NCBI GenBank assembly: GCA_047614505.1
Contig: JBLHGQ010000001.1
Span: forward strand, 62,001-126,000
Origin: JABDJL01 sp047614505
Lineage (GTDB): Bacteria > Pseudomonadota > Gammaproteobacteria > Xanthomonadales > SZUA-36
Reading direction: 5' to 3'
Length of the DNA stretch: 64,000 nt
This document shows, in pieces, positions 27,502 to 35,892 of the stretch; within the stretch, counting starts at the first letter, position 1, and every line of letters starts with the position of its first letter. The translations under genes were made by a program, and so were the position numbers. The notes beneath the pieces are model-generated. The model was not told where the DNA came from and did not search any database. It saw only the letters and a program-made list of their open reading frames with translations.

Positions 27502-28842
27502 CTATACGTTAAGCAAGAGGTATTCCCGCTCCCAGGAACTGATCACCTTATTAAACGCTTCAAATTCATGACTTTTAACAGCCTGATAAGCGCGTATGAA
27601 CTCTCGGCCTAGTACCTCTTTCAAGTCTGTCTCATCATCCAGAAGTCTAAGCGCAGCTTCCAGACTGCGGGGAACTGTCAACGGTTCTTTATATGCATCA
27701 CCAGGGTGTGGTTCCGTTGGATCAATGCCGTTCTTCATGCCAAGGTAGCCACAGGCCAGTGATACCGCTATAGCAAGGTAGGGGTTACAGTCTGCCCCCG
27801 GAAAACGATTTTCAACCCTGCGAGCTTGAGCATTACTGTCAGGAATGCGGATCCCAGTGGTTCGATTCTCATATCCCCATTCCATGTTGGTGGGAGCTGC
27901 GAAATCTGGTGACAAACGCCGGTATGAATTTACACTGGGGCAGAAAAACGCCATTGCACCGGGAGTGTAAGCCTGCAATCCGCCAATAAAGTGGCGAAAC
28001 CGCGGGTGTTCTGTTCCATCTTCCTTGGAAAAAATATTCGCACCGGTTTTCCGGTCAACAATGCTTTGGTGGATATGTAGTGCACTGCCGGGTTCTCGCG
28101 CCATGGGTTTGGCCATGAACGTCGCGAAAACTCCGTGGCGCAATGCGGTTTCACGCATGGTTCGTTTGAAAACAAATACCTGGTCAGCAAGACTGAGTGG
28201 ATCACCATGAAGAAAATTTATTTCCATCTGGGCAAGTCCGGACTCATGGATCAGCGTATCAACATCTAATTCTTGCGCCTCACAATAGGTGTACATATCC
28301 TCGATGATGCTTTCAAATTCGTTGACAGCATCAATACTGTAGGACTGACGGCCGGCCTCGCGACGACCAGATCTTCCTATAGGTGGCTGTAATTCCAAAT
28401 CGGGGTCCGGGTTTTTCTGAACCAGATAAAATTCAACTTCAGGAGCGACGATCGGTTGCCAGCCCTCAGCTTCATAAAGAGATAAAATTTTTCGTAATAC
28501 ATTGCGTGTTGCCAATGGGTGCAGGCCACCTTCACGCAAGTGACAGTCGTGAATAATCTGCCCGGTAGGCTCGTCGGCCCACGGCACCAGACGCATTGTG
28601 CTCGCATCAGGGTGCAACATCATGTCACTGTCGGTGGGGCCAATCAGATCTGACTCCTCTTCGGTGTAATCACCGGTGACGGTTGTTACCAGGATTGCCT
28701 GGGGCAATCGACTGTCTTCTTTGATAAATTTGTCGGCGGGAATAAATTTACCGCGCGCATTACCGGTCATGTCAGGTACGACGCATTCGATTTCGGTTAT
28801 TCTGTGTTTTTTAATCCACTCGCTGATTTCTTGCAGGTGCAT
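27502..28842 (-). CDS. Glutamine synthetase family protein, PuuA-like (gamma-glutamylpolyamine synthetase)
   Basis: This 446-residue protein has the glutamine synthetase fold: VEFYLVQKN near 145 (metal Glu), ESGLAQMEINFLHGDPL, ALHIHQS and NMEWGYENRTTGIRIPD. The length and the NRTTGIRIP variant match PuuA/GlnA3-type enzymes that ligate glutamate to polyamines or ethanolamine rather than housekeeping GlnA (which has an adenylylation loop near the C-terminus; none seen). Along with the decarboxylase it may form and conjugate an amine. It is monocistronic and convergent with the TonB receptor. Confidence 0.88.
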   Translation of the reverse strand: MHLQEISEWIKKHRITEIECVVPDMTGNARGKFIPADKFIKEDSRLPQAILVTTVTGDYTEEESDLIGPTDSDMMLHPDASTMRLVPWADEPTGQIIHDCHLREGGLHPLATRNVLRKILSLYEAEGWQPIVAPEVEFYLVQKNPDPDLELQPPIGRSGRREAGRQSYSIDAVNEFESIIEDMYTYCEAQELDVDTLIHESGLAQMEINFLHGDPLSLADQVFVFKRTMRETALRHGVFATFMAKPMAREPGSALHIHQSIVDRKTGANIFSKEDGTEHPRFRHFIGGLQAYTPGAMAFFCPSVNSYRRLSPDFAAPTNMEWGYENRTTGIRIPDSNAQARRVENRFPGADCNPYLAIAVSLACGYLGMKNGIDPTEPHPGDAYKEPLTVPRSLEAALRLLDDETDLKEVLGREFIRAYQAVKSHEFEAFNKVISSWEREYLLLNV

Positions 28843-28960
28843 AAAATATCTTCATTTTTTGGATGTATGCATAGCATAGCGTTTCTTTGCTGATTACAAC
28901 ATTTAATGTACAGAAAATAATTGCAACTAGATGGTATCCTTCCTGATCACACAACCTTGA

Positions 28961-30055
28961 ATGAATAAGAGAATGGCCAAACGAAAATTCTTCAATTTGA
29001 TCATGCTGATTGCAATGATTGCCGGAATTGAGAGCGCTATCTCTGATGACAGTGATCAATTGTTATTTGAATCACTATCAGTGTTGGAATTGACCATGCC
29101 GGTCAATTTCGATTCATTGTGCCGGCCCAGTGAATCACCAGATTGTGAGTACGCAGAAACCGTCTTTGAATATACCGGCGCAGCTGGTGCTAAGACCTCT
29201 GTGCCGATTAGCATTCGCCGAAGGGATGGCTGGCGTGCCACCAAAACAAATTGCCAGGTACCTACTCTTTTTGTACGTTTTGAAGAAAAAGACACCGTCG
29301 GGACACCCTTTGAAGGCCAATCATCATTGGCCCTGACTTCGCACTGTGGCAAAGGTATTTCACCACAAGTTACTCAGTCACGCAGGTTGCCTGATGCATT
29401 TGAAAGTTATGTTGTTAATGAGTACATCGGTTATCGATTGTACAACCTGATAGCCGATGCGAGTTTGCGGGTCAGATTGGTCCGCATAAACTACACAAAC
29501 CCGGAGAATCCACGCCGGGACTTTAAACGTTACGCTTTTTTTGCGGAACATTTTGATTCACTGGCGAAGCGCCTTAATGCCAGATTGTTACCGGCAGGTA
29601 GTTTCGACCTGTCAAGCCTGGATCTGGCTATTGCCGATCAACTGGCCCTGTTTCAGTACATGGTTGGAAATACCGATTGGTCTATACAAAACCAGGACAA
29701 TGTCCTCCTGCTTGAGATGCAAAATGGTAATCACGTTCCGGTCCTTTTCGATCTGGATATGTCCGGTTTGGTCAATGCCTACTACGCGTCACCGGCACCT
29801 GATTTGCCGATCAGGTCAGTCAAACAACGTTATTATCAGGGGAATTGCCACCCCGAGACTGATTGGACTGGACTGTTTAACAGATTCAATGCAATGCGTG
29901 CAGACATGATGGGAGTACTCGCTGAAACGCCAGGACTTAGAAGCGGAGACAGAAGAATGTCGAGCGTCTATCTTGATTCGTTTTTCAACACGCTGGGTTT
30001 GGAAGAGTCAAGAGAAAGTGAAATCATCAATGCCTGCCTTCCATGGCCTCTTTGA
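28961..30055 (+). CDS. Secreted protein with possible atypical kinase (CotH/HipA-like) fold
   Basis: This 364-residue protein has a signal peptide (about 1-26, MNKRMAKRKFFNLIMLIAMIAG). The C-terminal half holds YMVGNTDWSIQNQDNVLLL followed by VPVLFDLDMSGLVNAYYA. The Asn-Thr-Asp and Asp-x-Asp spacing resembles the catalytic loop and metal loop of secreted CotH- and HipA-like atypical kinases. Homologues of this look occur in Gammaproteobacteria as hypothetical proteins. An exported kinase-like role is inference from these two motifs. The start could also be the ATG at 28973. Confidence 0.7.
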   Translation: MNKRMAKRKFFNLIMLIAMIAGIESAISDDSDQLLFESLSVLELTMPVNFDSLCRPSESPDCEYAETVFEYTGAAGAKTSVPISIRRRDGWRATKTNCQVPTLFVRFEEKDTVGTPFEGQSSLALTSHCGKGISPQVTQSRRLPDAFESYVVNEYIGYRLYNLIADASLRVRLVRINYTNPENPRRDFKRYAFFAEHFDSLAKRLNARLLPAGSFDLSSLDLAIADQLALFQYMVGNTDWSIQNQDNVLLLEMQNGNHVPVLFDLDMSGLVNAYYASPAPDLPIRSVKQRYYQGNCHPETDWTGLFNRFNAMRADMMGVLAETPGLRSGDRRMSSVYLDSFFNTLGLEESRESEIINACLPWPL

Positions 30056-30104
30056 ATTCCGAGGGGGAATCTAAAAGTACGCAATCACCACTGACAAAGC
30101 AATT

Positions 30105-30839
30105 TCAGGGTAAATGAATGGAGCCTGCCGGGGCACTTTCCTGAACTCTCTTGCTTCCATTAAAAGCTGCCCAACTCACAATTACATAACGAATTCCGGA
30201 TTGTACAACTTCTGCCTGGTGCTCGTAGCGATTGTCGGACGGGAAAGCCAGCATGTCACCGGTTTTTGGGCGCAAGTGGTAATTGAAATTCATAAAACTA
30301 AGACCGCCACCGGTATAGTCTTCATTGAGATAAATCAGCAGGCTGATGTCGCGATCATGAATTTTCATCCATGTATTAGTGGCGGTATCAATCATGCAGC
30401 TATCCGCATGCCTTTTGTAGAATCCGCCCGAGGTATAGCGCAGGATACTTGGTTTTTCAAACCACGCGATGGTTTTACCGGCGCGGGCAGCGGCTAACTG
30501 GAAAGCTTCCTGAACGCGGTCGTTGATAACTTTTCTTAATACACCGGGATTGACGTTACTACACACCCGCAATGGATTCTTTTCTTTGTGTACAGAGCCT
30601 GTCCCGGCGCGGTTAATTACATTGACTGTCGCGTGAAAACCAGGCTTGGATTCGAGTTTTTTAACCCATTTTGTGCACAAGGCCGGATCGATAAACTCCG
30701 GAAACACCAAAGCACCAACCGGAGGCTTGCGCTCAGCAGCAGCCAGGCCACAACAACGGCCAAAAATCTGACCACTGCCACAAAAACAGGGATTGGAGGC
30801 GACGGGTTTAAACCAGGGAAGCGGATGTCTTTTTAGCAT
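30105..30839 (-). CDS. SEC-C zinc-finger plus 2-oxoglutarate/Fe(II) dioxygenase (prolyl 4-hydroxylase-like)
   Basis: The 244-residue protein starts with a SEC-C type zinc motif PCFCGSGQIFGRCCG (17-31) and continues with a double-stranded beta-helix of the prolyl-hydroxylase type: iron ligands His144 and Asp146 (RHADS), His207 (YEHQAEVV) and the 2OG-binding Arg217. It would hydroxylate a protein or small-molecule substrate in the cytoplasm, with the SEC-C finger possibly docking on a protein partner. Its ATG overlaps that of the divergent GFA remnant by two bases. Confidence 0.87.
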   Translation of the reverse strand: MLKRHPLPWFKPVASNPCFCGSGQIFGRCCGLAAAERKPPVGALVFPEFIDPALCTKWVKKLESKPGFHATVNVINRAGTGSVHKEKNPLRVCSNVNPGVLRKVINDRVQEAFQLAAARAGKTIAWFEKPSILRYTSGGFYKRHADSCMIDTATNTWMKIHDRDISLLIYLNEDYTGGGLSFMNFNYHLRPKTGDMLAFPSDNRYEHQAEVVQSGIRYVIVSWAAFNGSKRVQESAPAGSIHLP

Positions 30840-31232
30840 GCAGGAACTTTACCAACAATGGAGCCGGTTTACATTGTCTGAAACCACAGATGTCTATTTT
30901 GACTTCAGTTGTACTTTGGCTGACGATAAAACTTCTGACCAACCTCCCCTTGAAGTTTATACCTGCAGTTGCAGAATGTGTCAGAGGCATACTGGCAGCG
31001 CATTTTGGGCGGGAGTTATGTTTCCGCGTGACGGATTTAAATTCACAATGGGTGTGCCGGGCAAATACCAGTCATCAAAATTGCAGTATCTGTAAATCAA
31101 TTCAATCCGGAGCTTGACCATTTGAAAACCGGACAGAACGAAATCCGGTTTGCAGTCACAGAAGCTTTTGGGGGTTGGGGAATTCAAGCGGAGCTTGATG
31201 ATTTAGGTCGAATCAAAATGGAGTACCCTTAA
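30838..31232 (+). pseudogene. GFA (glutathione-dependent formaldehyde-activating) gene fragment fused to 3' end of another gene
   Basis: From 30838 the frame encodes EVYTCSCRMCQRHTGSAF and the following FPRDGFKFT block of GFA-family proteins, but stops after KYQSS at 31093-31095, about 50 residues short; the N-terminal Cys-x-Cys zinc site also looks degraded. In the other frame from about 31077, IAVSVNQFNPELDHLK and EAFGGWGIQAEL run to a stop at 31230-31232; this looks like the C-terminus of an unrelated beta-sandwich protein. A single deletion joining two same-strand genes explains both. Confidence 0.7.
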
Positions 31233-31255
31233 AAGAATCTTAAAAGGCAATGACA

Positions 31256-32191
31256 ATGAATTTTTCAGATAAAAACCACTCCGGACTATATCCAATTGGC
31301 ACTGCGGGCGAAAAATGGGGCGCGTTAGAAAGAGAAAACTGGCTTGGTGCACAACAAATACAACGCTCATATGCAGATGAAGTGCTGGCGAGGATTGAGA
31401 AGCTTCACAGTAAATTCGATGTGGAGCAGTACGGCGTATTGTCATATTCATCTGATGCATATTCGCTTCACGCGCTGAAAACCCGTGATTGGAATCCCGG
31501 CAAGCCGAATGTTCTTGTAACAGGAGGGGTTCATGGCTATGAAACTAGCGGAGTGCAGGGCGCAATTCGTTTTCTCGAAAGTAGTGCACAAGCCTATTCG
31601 TCACAATTCAATATTCTTGTTGCACCATGTGTAAGCCCTTGGGGTTATGAAACCATTAATCGCTGGAACCCGTCTGCGCTAGACCCGAATCGATCCTTTC
31701 ACGCAGACAGTCCGACACAAGAAGCTGCCATGCTAATGCAGTATCTGGGATCTCAATCAATAAAGTTTCTTGCGCATTTTGATCTTCATGAAACCACGGA
31801 TTCGGACAACAATGAATTCAGGCCGGCACTTGCCTCCAGGGATGCAATAAAACATGAAAACTGGCATATACCGGACGGTTTTTACACCGTAGGTGATACG
31901 CAAAGACCCGAGCCCGACTTTCAGGCTGCAATAATCAGTTCAGTTGAGCAAGTGACACACATTGCCCCTCCTGACAGTGACGGAAAGATTATTGGGGAGG
32001 TGCTGGAGCAATGGGGAGTGATCAACTATGCAGCGCGGCCCCTGGGTTTATGTATGGCTGTGACCGATGCGAAATTTGTCACCACTACCGAGGTCTACCC
32101 CGATAGCCCCAGAGTCAATGGTGAGAACTGTATCAACGCGCAAGTCGCTGCGATCACAGGTGGCCTTGGATACCTGAAAGGCCTGATCTAA
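31256..32191 (+). CDS. M14 family metallo-carboxypeptidase / aspartoacylase-like hydrolase
   Basis: The second ATG at 31256 has AAAGG eight bases upstream and is preferred to 31250. The 311-residue protein has the zinc motif GGVHGYET (His93, Glu96), substrate-binding DPNRSF and the third ligand in FDLHE (His178). The family cleaves C-terminal amino acids or N-acyl amino acids (succinylglutamate, aspartate). No signal peptide, so it is cytoplasmic. It is convergent with the DMT transporter. Confidence 0.85.
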   Translation: MNFSDKNHSGLYPIGTAGEKWGALERENWLGAQQIQRSYADEVLARIEKLHSKFDVEQYGVLSYSSDAYSLHALKTRDWNPGKPNVLVTGGVHGYETSGVQGAIRFLESSAQAYSSQFNILVAPCVSPWGYETINRWNPSALDPNRSFHADSPTQEAAMLMQYLGSQSIKFLAHFDLHETTDSDNNEFRPALASRDAIKHENWHIPDGFYTVGDTQRPEPDFQAAIISSVEQVTHIAPPDSDGKIIGEVLEQWGVINYAARPLGLCMAVTDAKFVTTTEVYPDSPRVNGENCINAQVAAITGGLGYLKGLI

Positions 32192-32193
32192 GC

Positions 32194-32220
32194 CATTGGT
32201 TCATGGGGTCGCAACCAATG
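32194..32220. terminator. Weak inverted repeat between convergent genes
   Basis: CATTGGTT (32194-32201) and AACCAATG (32213-32220) could pair around an 11-base loop, just after the M14 stop codon. There is no T-run, so termination would be inefficient or rho-dependent. Confidence 0.35.
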
Positions 32221-32235
32221 TCCCGGTCAATCCCA

Positions 32236-33156
32236 TTATAACTTCGCCCGAATTCGTGCATCCGAGATTTTCCCTAAGCGGGCTTCTCTCCAGATGATGA
32301 GAGCATTTGAGGCAATGACTACGCCAGCACCAACCATTACCGTGCTCGTTGGCCAGTCATTCCAGATTATCCAGCCAAACATCATTGCCCAAAAAATGCC
32401 GCTGAAATTGAATACAGTAACAATGGCTGCCTGCGCATTCCGATAGGCAACTGAAAGCAAAAATTGGGCGGCCGCACCTGATAAACCTACGCCTAATAAC
32501 AGCGGAATTTCACTCATACTTGGCCTGACCGCAATAAAAGGCAATGGTAGGGCAGTTAAAAACGTGCCGATAATGAAAAAGTAAAAACTGATGGTTTGCG
32601 GGCTTTCATATCGCCCAAGGTAACGTAATACGATTTGCAGGATGGCGTGCATTAAGGCAGCGCATATCGCAACGATTATGCCAATTGAGTAAACCTCACC
32701 GGATGGTTGCGCCATGATGATGACGCCGATGAAGCCAATGACAACAGCAGACCAGCGGTACGCACCTACCGATTCCTTCAAGAAAAGCACGCCAAAAATT
32801 GGAATGAACAATGACGATGTAAAAAGCAGGGCAGTGGTATCTGCCAGCGGCATTAAAGAAAATGCGGCAAATGTTGTGCATAAGCTGACTACGCCCAAAG
32901 TGGCTCGAACACCCACCAAAACCGGCTTACTATGTAACACCAGGATTTCACGCTTTCCAAAAACGAAAACCATGATCAAAAATGGCATGCTAGCGATCAA
33001 GTTACGATAAAAGGCAATTTCTATCACCGAGTGATGTTCACTTAACAGCTTGGCGAATACGTTCATGATGGTGAACATGAAGAATGCACCCATAGCTGCG
33101 CTCATGCCCAGCACTACATGTTCATCATGACCATGCGCTGATTTTCCAGGATTCAT
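32236..33156 (-). CDS. EamA/DMT-family transporter
   Basis: I choose the ATG at 33156 because GAGGAAA lies eight bases upstream; the frame continues for 23 codons further. The 306 residues form about ten membrane helices in two EamA repeats (LGMSAAMGAFFMFTIMNVF and LLGVGLSGAAAQFLLSVAY start the two halves). The family exports amino acids or small metabolites. The gene is monocistronic. Confidence 0.87.
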   Translation of the reverse strand: MNPGKSAHGHDEHVVLGMSAAMGAFFMFTIMNVFAKLLSEHHSVIEIAFYRNLIASMPFLIMVFVFGKREILVLHSKPVLVGVRATLGVVSLCTTFAAFSLMPLADTTALLFTSSLFIPIFGVLFLKESVGAYRWSAVVIGFIGVIIMAQPSGEVYSIGIIVAICAALMHAILQIVLRYLGRYESPQTISFYFFIIGTFLTALPLPFIAVRPSMSEIPLLLGVGLSGAAAQFLLSVAYRNAQAAIVTVFNFSGIFWAMMFGWIIWNDWPTSTVMVGAGVVIASNALIIWREARLGKISDARIRAKL

Positions 33157-33278
33157 CGGAGTATTTTCCTCATAAATCAAACCGCTTTTCATAGGCACTG
33201 AAGTATTGCCAACCTGCTGCTTCAATCATAAAATGCTGTGTTCTGCGTCAATGCCTCAACAATACGGACTAAACAGTA

Positions 33279-34037
33279 ATGACCAAAACCATTACAAGGT
33301 ATAAAGCTTCAGCTTCACATCTTGGCCTAAGTTTGCTTGTTGTTGGTAGTGTTTTTTTGATCATTTTCTTAATTTGGTATCCAAGCCCTTACTTCAAAAT
33401 TATGGGTGCTAAAGAAATCATTTTGGTGGTGATTGGAGTAGATTTGGGCATAGGCCCGCTTTTAACACTAATTGTTTACAAGCAGGGAAAACGGGGCCTT
33501 CATTTTGATATATCAGTTATTTTATTGGTACAACTTATCGCGTTGTTCTATGGAACGAAAGTGATATACGATGCGAAGCCCGAATCCATGGTGTTCGCCG
33601 TAGACAGGTTTAATATCATTTCCAAAAAAGAGGTGTATTGGGAAGAATTTGATCAAAAATCTATACCTGGCAGACCTTTAATCGGTCCGGCCGTTTATTA
33701 TGCAGATTTTCCAACTGACGAGACCGAACAACAAACTTTTTTGGATGAAACAGTTATCGAAGGCAAGCCAGATCTGGAGTACCGTCCAAGGTATTGGCAG
33801 CCATTATCTTCTAATCTTGATCAACTACTTAGAAAGACTCGGTCAATTAAATATCTGCTGGACAAAAGGCCGGAACATAAAGAAAAGATCATTCATTTTA
33901 TTGAATCAGATGGCCTTGATGTCGAACTACTGAATTTTTCTGGAGTAATAGGTAAAAATGGCGATTTCAGCATAATATTTAATCGGGAAACCGGCCATAT
34001 TGAGGGTGCGATTGAGATTGACCCGTGGATGTATTAA
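33279..34037 (+). CDS. TfpX/TfpZ-like type IV pilin accessory protein
   Basis: The 252-residue protein has two to three N-terminal membrane helices (about 14-35, 42-62, 75-95) followed by a large soluble domain. The block KEIILVVIGVDLGIGPLLTLIVYK is the hallmark of TfpX/TfpZ pilin accessory proteins, which help assemble particular pilin types in the inner membrane. No pilin gene lies beside it here, so it is an orphan copy, or the pilin sits elsewhere. Confidence 0.85.
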   Translation: MTKTITRYKASASHLGLSLLVVGSVFLIIFLIWYPSPYFKIMGAKEIILVVIGVDLGIGPLLTLIVYKQGKRGLHFDISVILLVQLIALFYGTKVIYDAKPESMVFAVDRFNIISKKEVYWEEFDQKSIPGRPLIGPAVYYADFPTDETEQQTFLDETVIEGKPDLEYRPRYWQPLSSNLDQLLRKTRSIKYLLDKRPEHKEKIIHFIESDGLDVELLNFSGVIGKNGDFSIIFNRETGHIEGAIEIDPWMY

Positions 34038-34068
34038 TAATACATGAGGCATTGAATCTAATTGCTTC

Positions 34069-34923
34069 CTATCCAAACTCAAAAGTAGTGACGCCAAATA
34101 TTTCCCGTACTGGAAGAGCAGGTACCTCACCGTAGTACATTTTTGCGCAACCAAATACCTCTTTCATCGCATGTCTTCCGGCCAATTCGAGGCCGTCAGG
34201 ATTGCTCTCAGGAACATCAAGGAACACCGGTTCGCCTGGTACCTCGCGAACAAGAGACAAGTAAAGGTCATTGGCCGCTTTGGCGTCGTTCGCAAAAAGC
34301 GGGCCGATCTTGTAACCCAGGCGACAAGGGCGCATAACGCCAAAACCGCATAGCTTTCCATTTCTATTGATGGCTCTTGCATGGCTGCCGCATTGCCTGA
34401 CCCAGTGCTGGAGGAATTTAGTTCGAGTCGCAGGAAAGTGCATGCGATCATAGGCATCAATTTCTGCAAAAGGAACTTCATCAAGCAATACAACCTCTTG
34501 CGGCATGGGAGCAGTCCGGCCCAGACCTTCAAAGCGAAGGTCGCGACCGGCAAACCTGAATCCGCCCCTGTTATAGTAGGATTGCATTTCGAAAACCCCA
34601 TCCATACCGATTGAAGATTGTGTTTTTAGCCTTTGTTGAAGTCGTTTGAGTCGCTCATGCCACAAACAATTACCTAATCCCTTGCTCCTGTGATCGGCAC
34701 GAATAATAAAAAAACCCATGAAGCCAAACTGTCCGTCATAACTGACGATCGAGCCTCCACCGACTAATTGTCCCGCAATCTCCGCTGCGATGAATGCCTG
34801 CGGATCAAATTCCCAGAACAAATCGGCATCAGAAAGACCAGGATTCCAGCCCTCGATTGCTGCCCATTCAACAAGCTCATCCAGTTCATTTCTTTGCATT
34901 TGGCGGATCGTTAAATTATTCAT
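34069..34923 (-). CDS. GNAT acetyltransferase with C-terminal GNAT-like domain
   Basis: The N-terminal half of this 284-residue protein is a GNAT fold with the acetyl-CoA loop in FIIRADHRSKGLGNCLWHERL; the C-terminal half (about 150-284) with FGVMRPCRLGYKIGPLFAND matches the YitI/acetyltransf_18 type of second domain. The substrate is unknown. It starts 15 bp from the divergent T2SF gene, so the two must share or overlap promoter elements. Confidence 0.87.
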   Translation of the reverse strand: MNNLTIRQMQRNELDELVEWAAIEGWNPGLSDADLFWEFDPQAFIAAEIAGQLVGGGSIVSYDGQFGFMGFFIIRADHRSKGLGNCLWHERLKRLQQRLKTQSSIGMDGVFEMQSYYNRGGFRFAGRDLRFEGLGRTAPMPQEVVLLDEVPFAEIDAYDRMHFPATRTKFLQHWVRQCGSHARAINRNGKLCGFGVMRPCRLGYKIGPLFANDAKAANDLYLSLVREVPGEPVFLDVPESNPDGLELAGRHAMKEVFGCAKMYYGEVPALPVREIFGVTTFEFG

Positions 34924-34938
34924 ATATTATTCATACTG

Positions 34939-35892
34939 ATGATTAGTCGGTATAGAAAAAAGGAATTAGATTCTAACTCACGTGCGAAACTCTTCTCTCA
35001 GTTGTCGCTTGGTGAACGGACAAAAATGCCAGTACTGGATTCTGTCGCGATTGCAGCTTCCTTAGCAACTCCTTCTCAGTCGTCCCGGTTTGAGCAATTC
35101 AAGGAAAGTATCACTTCTGGAAAAGATTTATCTGAAGCCGGCCTGGTAAGCGGCTTATTTCTGCCCTGGGAGGCGCGCTTAGTCCATGCAGCTCAGATTA
35201 GTGGGAAGTTAGCGGAAAGTTATGCTGCTTTAAGTGTGCGGCATTTGGATCAGGCATTGAGAATGGGCAGGCTCAAAAGTATGCAGTTGATGCCATTTGC
35301 CTTGTTTGTTCTGATGATAGTTTTGGGGCCGCTCCGCTCGTTGATCGATGGTCAGATCAGTAGTCAGTACTACTTGATTCTCACGGTTGGGCGATTGAGC
35401 CTTTTTTTTGGTGGAATCTATGTGCTTACTTACAATTGGAAACAGCTAAGTGCATCGGGTGCAGACAATTCGATATTTCGACTGTTACTCCACATCCCCA
35501 AATTGGGTAACTTGATCCGCCAACAACAACGGCGTGATTTTCTTTACTGCCTGACCTTATTGCTGGAGGCTGGGGTGCCTGCATTTAAAGGGCTGGAGAT
35601 TGCAGCCAATTCTGTCAGTCACCCGGATCTTAGGCGCAAATTTTTAGAATCAGTTCAGTATGCTAAAAGTGGCTCCACGCTGAGTACGGCGATCGAATCT
35701 TGTGGTGCGGTGACCGGAGCAGGAGTAGAACTGTTGCGAACTGCAGAATTTTCTGGTCGGTTGACTGAAATACTGCGCCATCATGTTGTACACCTGGGAA
35801 CTCAACTGGACGGAAGCTACCAATTGCTGGCCGACTGGACGCCTCGGGTCATTTATCTGATTTTCCTGGGTGTGTTCCTACTCAGGTTCTGA
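34939..35892 (+). CDS. Type II secretion/type IV pilus F-family (PilC/GspF-like) protein, orphan
   Basis: This 317-residue protein has the T2SF domain: FLPWEARLVHAAQISGKLAESY in the first half and DFLYCLTLLLEAGVPAFKGLEIAA, ELLRTAEFSGRLTEIL in the second. About three membrane helices are seen. It is shorter than PilC/GspF (about 400) and its C-terminus VIYLIFLGVFLLRF runs 40 bp into the convergent glycosyltransferase gene, so the last helix may be cut. No other secretion or pilus ATPase is in the window. Confidence 0.78.
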   Translation: MISRYRKKELDSNSRAKLFSQLSLGERTKMPVLDSVAIAASLATPSQSSRFEQFKESITSGKDLSEAGLVSGLFLPWEARLVHAAQISGKLAESYAALSVRHLDQALRMGRLKSMQLMPFALFVLMIVLGPLRSLIDGQISSQYYLILTVGRLSLFFGGIYVLTYNWKQLSASGADNSIFRLLLHIPKLGNLIRQQQRRDFLYCLTLLLEAGVPAFKGLEIAANSVSHPDLRRKFLESVQYAKSGSTLSTAIESCGAVTGAGVELLRTAEFSGRLTEILRHHVVHLGTQLDGSYQLLADWTPRVIYLIFLGVFLLRF

